Made by a program: the position numbers and the translations under genes. From Streptomyces luteolifulvus (GTDB lineage Bacteria; Actinomycetota; Actinomycetes; Streptomycetales; Streptomycetaceae), in NCBI RefSeq assembly GCF_008806595.1, contig NZ_VZRB01000049.1, positions 1 to 37,852 on the forward strand: 37,852 nt of DNA, in the 5' to 3' direction. Below the pieces are notes generated by a model. That model saw only the letters and a program-made list of their open reading frames with translations. It was not told the DNA's origin and made no database searches. Below, in pieces: positions 34,577 to 37,852 of the stretch (the stretch's first letter is position 1; each line of letters begins with the position of its first letter).

Positions 34577-34604
34577 TGGCCGGCGGATCTCGCACAGCCG
34601 GCCA
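34577..34604. terminator. Hairpin between convergent genes
   Basis: TGGCCGGC (34577-34584) and GCCGGCCA (34597-34604) pair perfectly around a 12-base loop, extended by CC/GG across a one-base bulge. It lies between the STAND gene and the MerF-like gene. Next to it, an 8-base unit ACCGGGCA is repeated in tandem (34610-34631). Confidence 0.5.
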
Positions 34605-34642
34605 GGACTACCGGGCAACCGGGCAACCGGGACGAGCGGTGG

Positions 34643-34972
34643 TCATGTCCCGAGACCCTGACCACCGGCCGGGCCTCCGATCTTGAGGGGGCCTTCGGCC
34701 TTGCCGCAACCGCAGCCGCTGTCACCTGCGACTGAAGCGCGGCACGAGCACGAGGGGCGGCGCTTCCCGAACCACCACACCCCAGCGGCCGCCGCGGCCA
34801 GCGCGATGGCCAGGGCGGGCAGCCAGCCGACGACCACCGAGGCGCCGGTGCCCACGACACCGGCCGCGATCAGCACGGGCAGCAGGCAGCACGCCACACA
34901 CGCCAGTCCGGCCATGCCGGCCAGTGTCCTCGGGCCGCGCATCGGACGTGGTTCAGCGGCAGGGTCCGGCAT
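34643..34972 (-). CDS. MerF/MerT-like small membrane protein
   Basis: A 109-residue protein with two transmembrane segments (about 18-42 and 47-68). The first contains CVACCLLP, like the Cys-Cys-x-x-Pro of MerF/MerT mercuric ion transporters; the C-terminus carries more Cys (CSC and CGCG) that could hand on a metal. It overlaps the MerR gene by 20 bases and should be in the same transcript. Mercury is the likeliest substrate by family, but no mercuric reductase is in the window, so another thiophilic metal is possible. Confidence 0.8.
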   Translation of the reverse strand: MPDPAAEPRPMRGPRTLAGMAGLACVACCLLPVLIAAGVVGTGASVVVGWLPALAIALAAAAAGVWWFGKRRPSCSCRASVAGDSGCGCGKAEGPLKIGGPAGGQGLGT

Positions 34973-35399
34973 TGCGGCTCTCCTCGGCGAGGTGGGTGAA
35001 CGGGATGGGACAGCAGGCGCTCCCGGCGCAGACGGTCAGGTCGTCGCACCCGGCCTCGAGTGCCTCCGCGAGTGCGGTGCGGATGGTCGTCAGGTCGGCG
35101 ATCTTCCCGTCGACTTCGGCGAGCTTGGCCGCCGCCCGCTCCTGCAGGCCGGCGACCGGGCGGCCGTGGCGGTGGCGGCCGGCTTCGAGCAGCTCGGCCA
35201 CCTCGTCGAGGGTGAACCCCAGTCGCTGCGCGGCCTTGATGACCCGCAGCGTGGTGACCGCCTGATCCCCGTACAGGCGGTGACCACCCGGGCTGCGGTC
35301 CGGCTCGGGCAGCAGCCCACGCCGCTCGTAATAGCGCAGAGTCTGGATGTTCACGCCGGCCTGCTCGGCAACCTGACCACTGCGCAGCTCCCCGGTCAC
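34953..35399 (-). CDS. MerR-family metal-responsive regulator
   Basis: A 148-residue MerR regulator: helix-turn-helix QVAEQAGVNIQTLRYYERRGLLPEPDRSPGGHRLY, then a coiled-coil helix and a C-terminal Cys cluster GCDDLTVCAGSACCPI (Cys118, 124, 129 and 130). Where mercury MerR proteins have the Cys at the start of the dimerisation helix (GTHC in Tn501-type MerR), this one has AGRHRHG, so the metal site differs. The GTG start overlaps the upstream stop as GTGA. It probably controls its own operon through the promoter at 35784-35814. Confidence 0.93.
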   Translation of the reverse strand: MTGELRSGQVAEQAGVNIQTLRYYERRGLLPEPDRSPGGHRLYGDQAVTTLRVIKAAQRLGFTLDEVAELLEAGRHRHGRPVAGLQERAAAKLAEVDGKIADLTTIRTALAEALEAGCDDLTVCAGSACCPIPFTHLAEESRNAGPCR

Positions 35400-35740
35400 G
35401 AAGTCTCCGAGGTGTCCGCGATACGTCCCGCCCGTGCGGCCAGCGCGTCCAGGACCGGCGCGTGCACCTGCTCCACCGCGACGTCCAGCAGCACCGCCCC
35501 CGAGTCGACCCCGACGGTCAAGTCGAAGAAGGCGCAGCAGCCGCTTTCCCGCCCCACCAGATCGCGCACCCTTCCCTCGATGCCGGTGTCGCTCCCCAGG
35601 TCGAGGCGCAGGCGCAGCGGCTCGGGCCGGGACACCCTCCGTAGCCGGTCCGTCAGCAGCCCGTCCCATGCCGCAATGCGCAGCGGCCGCTCCTCGGTCG
35701 GCAAGGTGCACGACTGCGGCACCCAGTCCAGATCGGTCAT
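35396..35740 (-). CDS. Small Cys-Cys protein of a mer-like operon
   Basis: A 114-residue soluble protein, first gene of the operon. It has DWVPQSCTLPTEERPLRIAAWDGLL and VGRESGCCAFFDLTVGVD; the Cys-Cys pair and the N-terminal Cys could bind a thiophilic metal. I recall similar short proteins next to MerR genes in actinobacteria but cannot name a family. The ATG at 35740 has GGGAGGAG six bases upstream. Its stop overlaps the MerR start as GTGA. Confidence 0.75.
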   Translation of the reverse strand: MTDLDWVPQSCTLPTEERPLRIAAWDGLLTDRLRRVSRPEPLRLRLDLGSDTGIEGRVRDLVGRESGCCAFFDLTVGVDSGAVLLDVAVEQVHAPVLDALAARAGRIADTSETS

Positions 35741-35783
35741 GATCTCTCCTCCCGTCGTCAGTCCCCGGGCGGGACGCTTACGA

Positions 35784-35814
35784 CGGTAAACCAGTACCTG
35801 GGTAGAGGATGCAA
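35784..35814 (-). promoter_or_regulatory. MerR-type promoter
   Basis: On the minus strand, TTGCAT (35814-35809) and TTACCG (35789-35784) are separated by 19 bases, the long spacer characteristic of MerR-controlled promoters. The spacer contains the dyad TACC/GGTA and the overlapping CCAG/CTGG. It lies 44 bases upstream of the operon's first gene. Confidence 0.65.
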
Positions 35815-35889
35815 GCCTGTGGGCTGGTGCGCCGGAACACGTCGACCTCATGCCGACCTCACGTGGGGCATGCTCATGTCGCGCCGTGT

Positions 35890-36375
35890 TCAGGAGCCGG
35901 AGTGTGCGACCACCTCGAGCAGGCCACGGGTCCGGTTCGGCATGGCCTGCGAGAGTGACATGGCCGTGTTCGAGCGGACCACGCCCTCGATGGCAAGGAT
36001 CGTGTTGGCGATGCGGTACAGATGCTCGGTGTCTCGCGCCACCACTTTGGCGAGCAGGTCCGCCTCACCGGTGGTTGCGTGGACCTCCACCACTTCCGGG
36101 ATGTTCTGAAGCTCGCTCATCGCGTTCGCCCCCTCGCTCTGGCTGATCGCGAGCGACAGGAACGCGACGAGGCTGTAGCCCAGGGACGCCGGGGAGACGC
36201 GCTGGCTGAAGCCGAGGAGCAGATTGGCTCGCTCCATCCGCTGAAGGCGTGCGTGCACGGTGTTGCGGGACACTTCGAGGACTTTCGCCAGCTGCAGGAT
36301 CGTGGCGCCAGGATCATCGTCGAGAGCGAGGAGGATTCGGGCATCGAGTGGGTCGATCGTCTTCATGCTTGTCAT
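35890..36375 (-). CDS. Lrp/AsnC-family regulator
   Basis: A 161-residue regulator: helix-turn-helix (IDPLDARILLALDDDPGATILQLAKVLEVSRNTVHARLQRME), then the RAM ligand-binding domain (VSPASLGYSLVAFLSLAISQ, EVVEVHATTGEADLLAKVVARDTEHLYRIANTILAIEGVVRSNTAMSL). Start at ATG 36375, with a second ATG three codons on. It is divergent from the YitT-like gene and probably controls it and itself through the dyad at 36381-36399. Effector amino acid unknown. Confidence 0.93.
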   Translation of the reverse strand: MTSMKTIDPLDARILLALDDDPGATILQLAKVLEVSRNTVHARLQRMERANLLLGFSQRVSPASLGYSLVAFLSLAISQSEGANAMSELQNIPEVVEVHATTGEADLLAKVVARDTEHLYRIANTILAIEGVVRSNTAMSLSQAMPNRTRGLLEVVAHSGS

Positions 36376-36380
36376 TGTGC

Positions 36381-36399
36381 CCCGATTCTGCGGATCGGG
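36381..36399. promoter_or_regulatory. Dyad in Lrp/YitT divergent region
   Basis: CCCGAT (36381-36386) and ATCGGG (36394-36399) are perfect inverted repeats with a seven-base spacer, six bases upstream of the Lrp ATG. It is a good autoregulatory operator candidate. Confidence 0.5.
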
Positions 36400-36466
36400 T
36401 GTGCATTCATCCCAGCTCCGGGGCTGGAGCTTGTGAATCCGTCCTCCGGCTCCGACCATCGGCGTC

Positions 36467-37147
36467 ATGACCGATTCAGCCGTGTCCCCGGCGCCCACGC
36501 CTCGCCGGACGGCGGGCCAGGAGAGCGGCAATCCCTCGACCCCGACCGTCACCCCGACCAAGCACAGCGTGATCGAGGATCTGCTGGGGATCCTCACCGG
36601 AACCTTCCTCGTCTCCCTCGGGCTCTTCCTGCTGAGAACCAGCGAGACGGTGACAGGCGGCACCGCCGGCCTCGCGCTGCTCCTCAGCTACGCCATCCAT
36701 CTGCCCTTCGGGGTGATCTTCCTCGCCGTCAACGTGCCCTTCTTCGCGCTCGCTGTCTCGAAGAAGGGGTGGGACTTCACGATCCGTACGGCGCTCTCGG
36801 TCAGCTTGGTGTCCGTGATGGCCTCTCTCCATCCTGCTGAGATCACCCATATCCATGTGGACCCGGTCTACGCCACCCTCGTCGGCAACCTGCTTGCCGG
36901 AATGGGACTGCTGATCCTCATCCGCCACCGATCCAGCCTCGGCGGCTTCAACATCCTCGTTCTGATCGTTCAGGAACGCTTCGGACTGCGCGCCGGATAC
37001 GTCCAAATGATCCTCGACGTCACGGTCGTGGTCGCATCTCTCGCGATCGTCTCACCGCTCAAGGTGGCACTTTCCGCCGCCGGCGCCGTCCTCCTGAACA
37101 TCGTCCTCGCCTTCAACCATCGGCCGGGGCGCTACACCGGGACATGA
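36467..37147 (+). CDS. YitT-family membrane protein
   Basis: A 226-residue membrane protein resembling the YitT family (DUF161). After a 35-residue polar start come about five hydrophobic segments. LGILTGTFLVSLGLFLLRTSETVTGGTAGLALLLSYAIHLPFGVIFLAVNVPFF is the family-typical first half, and LRAGYVQMILDVTVVVASLAIVSPLKVALSAAGAVLLNIVLAFNHRPGR the last. Its role is not established. It is divergent from the Lrp/AsnC gene. Confidence 0.85.
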   Translation: MTDSAVSPAPTPRRTAGQESGNPSTPTVTPTKHSVIEDLLGILTGTFLVSLGLFLLRTSETVTGGTAGLALLLSYAIHLPFGVIFLAVNVPFFALAVSKKGWDFTIRTALSVSLVSVMASLHPAEITHIHVDPVYATLVGNLLAGMGLLILIRHRSSLGGFNILVLIVQERFGLRAGYVQMILDVTVVVASLAIVSPLKVALSAAGAVLLNIVLAFNHRPGRYTGT

Positions 37148-37751
37148 CGGGCGGGCGCCCGTTGCGAGATGTCGTTCCCTGTCCACCCGCTTTACCGAGG
37201 CACCTTGGCCGTGCTCTCGGTCGGCAGGTCCTCGGGCAGCAGGAGCCGCAGGTCGTCCAGGCCGGAGGCGGCGGACGCGGCCGGGCCGCGTCCTTGCTCA
37301 GGCCCTGCCGGGTGCCGGCGGTTCCTCGCCCTCCGCCCTCGGTTGCGCCACCTGATCGTTCGGGCCGTGGCACAGGGCCATGGACAGCCGCGGGTCGACC
37401 GGACGGCCGGCCGAGGGTGCGGTGGGGCGGGGCGGTGGCAGGGGTAAGGGAGTGGCCGTCCGCCGTGTCAGCTCGTGGCCGCGGGCGGATCGACCCGGTG
37501 CGGCACTGAGAATCCTCAGGGGCATTGTGTCCGCGAAGTCCTTTCCCGCGTGGGGAGGTGAGGGGGCGTCGGCCTCCCGCAGGAGCGCGAGCTGGGAGGA
37601 GACGGTCCGCCAGGTGGTCGAGCGGCGAAGGCCGCCGGGCTGGGCCGTGTCGAGACGATCGTGAGCTGTCCAAACGCGGTGCCGCCTGCGCGTACAGGCC
37701 GCCGCGGACCGCTATGGGACGAAGGGTGCCCCCAATGCCGTTGCTTGAGTT
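37148..37751. other. Interval with possible gene debris
   Basis: I see no intact gene. On the minus strand a frame from ATG 37525 (ending PRAEGEEPPAPGRA at 37298) and another frame ending GLDDLRLLLPEDLPTESTAKVPR at the TAA 37192-37194 both look protein-like, and join if one frame change near 37300 is allowed. This may be a decayed or frameshifted gene; no family was recognised. Confidence 0.3.
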
Positions 37752-37852
37752 CTAAACCAATCGAGGCAGAAGGGTGATGGTCTTTGGCTGGGTGCGGCGT
37801 GTCGGCTGACGTGTCCAGCCCTTCGGTGGGTCGGCGTACTTGAGCTTGAAGC
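37752..37852 (-). CDS. C-terminal end of an unidentified protein (partial)
   Basis: The minus strand is open from the window edge to TAG at 37752-37754, encoding 32 residues (FKLKYADPPKGWTRQ onward), basic and Pro-rich. It could be the end of a transposase, which often have basic tails, but this is a guess from composition. Confidence 0.3.
   Translation of the reverse strand, partial: FKLKYADPPKGWTRQPTRRTQPKTITLLPRLV

Noticed and set aside
1..37852. CRISPR arrays, rRNA and tRNA genes
   Set aside because: No regularly spaced repeat series, rRNA segment or convincing cloverleaf was found.

Overview
The window is GC-rich with short gene gaps, many GTG starts and several families typical of Streptomyces: a conservon, a CYP157/CYP154 pair, a type I modular PKS and a DUF742 protein. 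It is almost certainly from a Streptomyces or close relative, and reads like accessory chromosome: the end of a biosynthetic cluster followed by regulators, oxidoreductases, an insertion sequence and a MITE. No rRNA, tRNA or CRISPR array was seen.

Layout. 1-4.9 kb: the 3' end of a modular PKS (AT end, degenerate DH, KR, ACP, terminal thioester reductase) and a type II thioesterase. 4.9-10.3 kb: a lipoprotein/membrane-protein pair, DUF899 and DinB-like proteins, and small hypothetical proteins. 10.4-16 kb: a conservon (sensor-like ATPase, roadblock protein, DUF742 protein, small GTPase, CYP157-like P450) joined by 4-base and 23-base overlaps, with a CYP154-like P450 converging on it. 16.2-17.3 kb: an AraC regulator. 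17.3-19.9 kb: a secreted galactose oxidase with two discoidin domains.

20-22.6 kb: GTP cyclohydrolase I, an MFS transporter and a Nudix hydrolase on one strand, possibly a small pterin pathway. An ISAs1-family element with a clear 10-bp target duplication lies just upstream; its transposase carries one in-frame TGA. 24.5-28 kb: a VOC protein, a cupin-AraC regulator, a DUF4242 protein, a 75-bp palindromic MITE, and a MarR/SDR divergent pair with two near-identical 20-bp repeats between them. 28-30 kb: a NarL-type two-component system.

30-37.9 kb: a small secreted protein, a possible Ig-fold protein, a truncated DUF5519 protein, a 74-residue membrane peptide divergent from a STAND NTPase with TPR-like repeats, a mer-like operon (Cys-Cys protein, MerR regulator, MerF-like protein) with a recognisable MerR-type promoter, an Lrp/AsnC regulator divergent from a YitT-like membrane protein, and a terminal stretch with possible gene debris.

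The most interesting points are the P450 without the ExxR arginine inside the conservon, the GTP cyclohydrolase/MFS/Nudix group, the reductase-terminated PKS with a DH lacking its catalytic Asp, and the STAND NTPase with its divergent membrane peptide. All assignments come from reading motifs; no database search was run.
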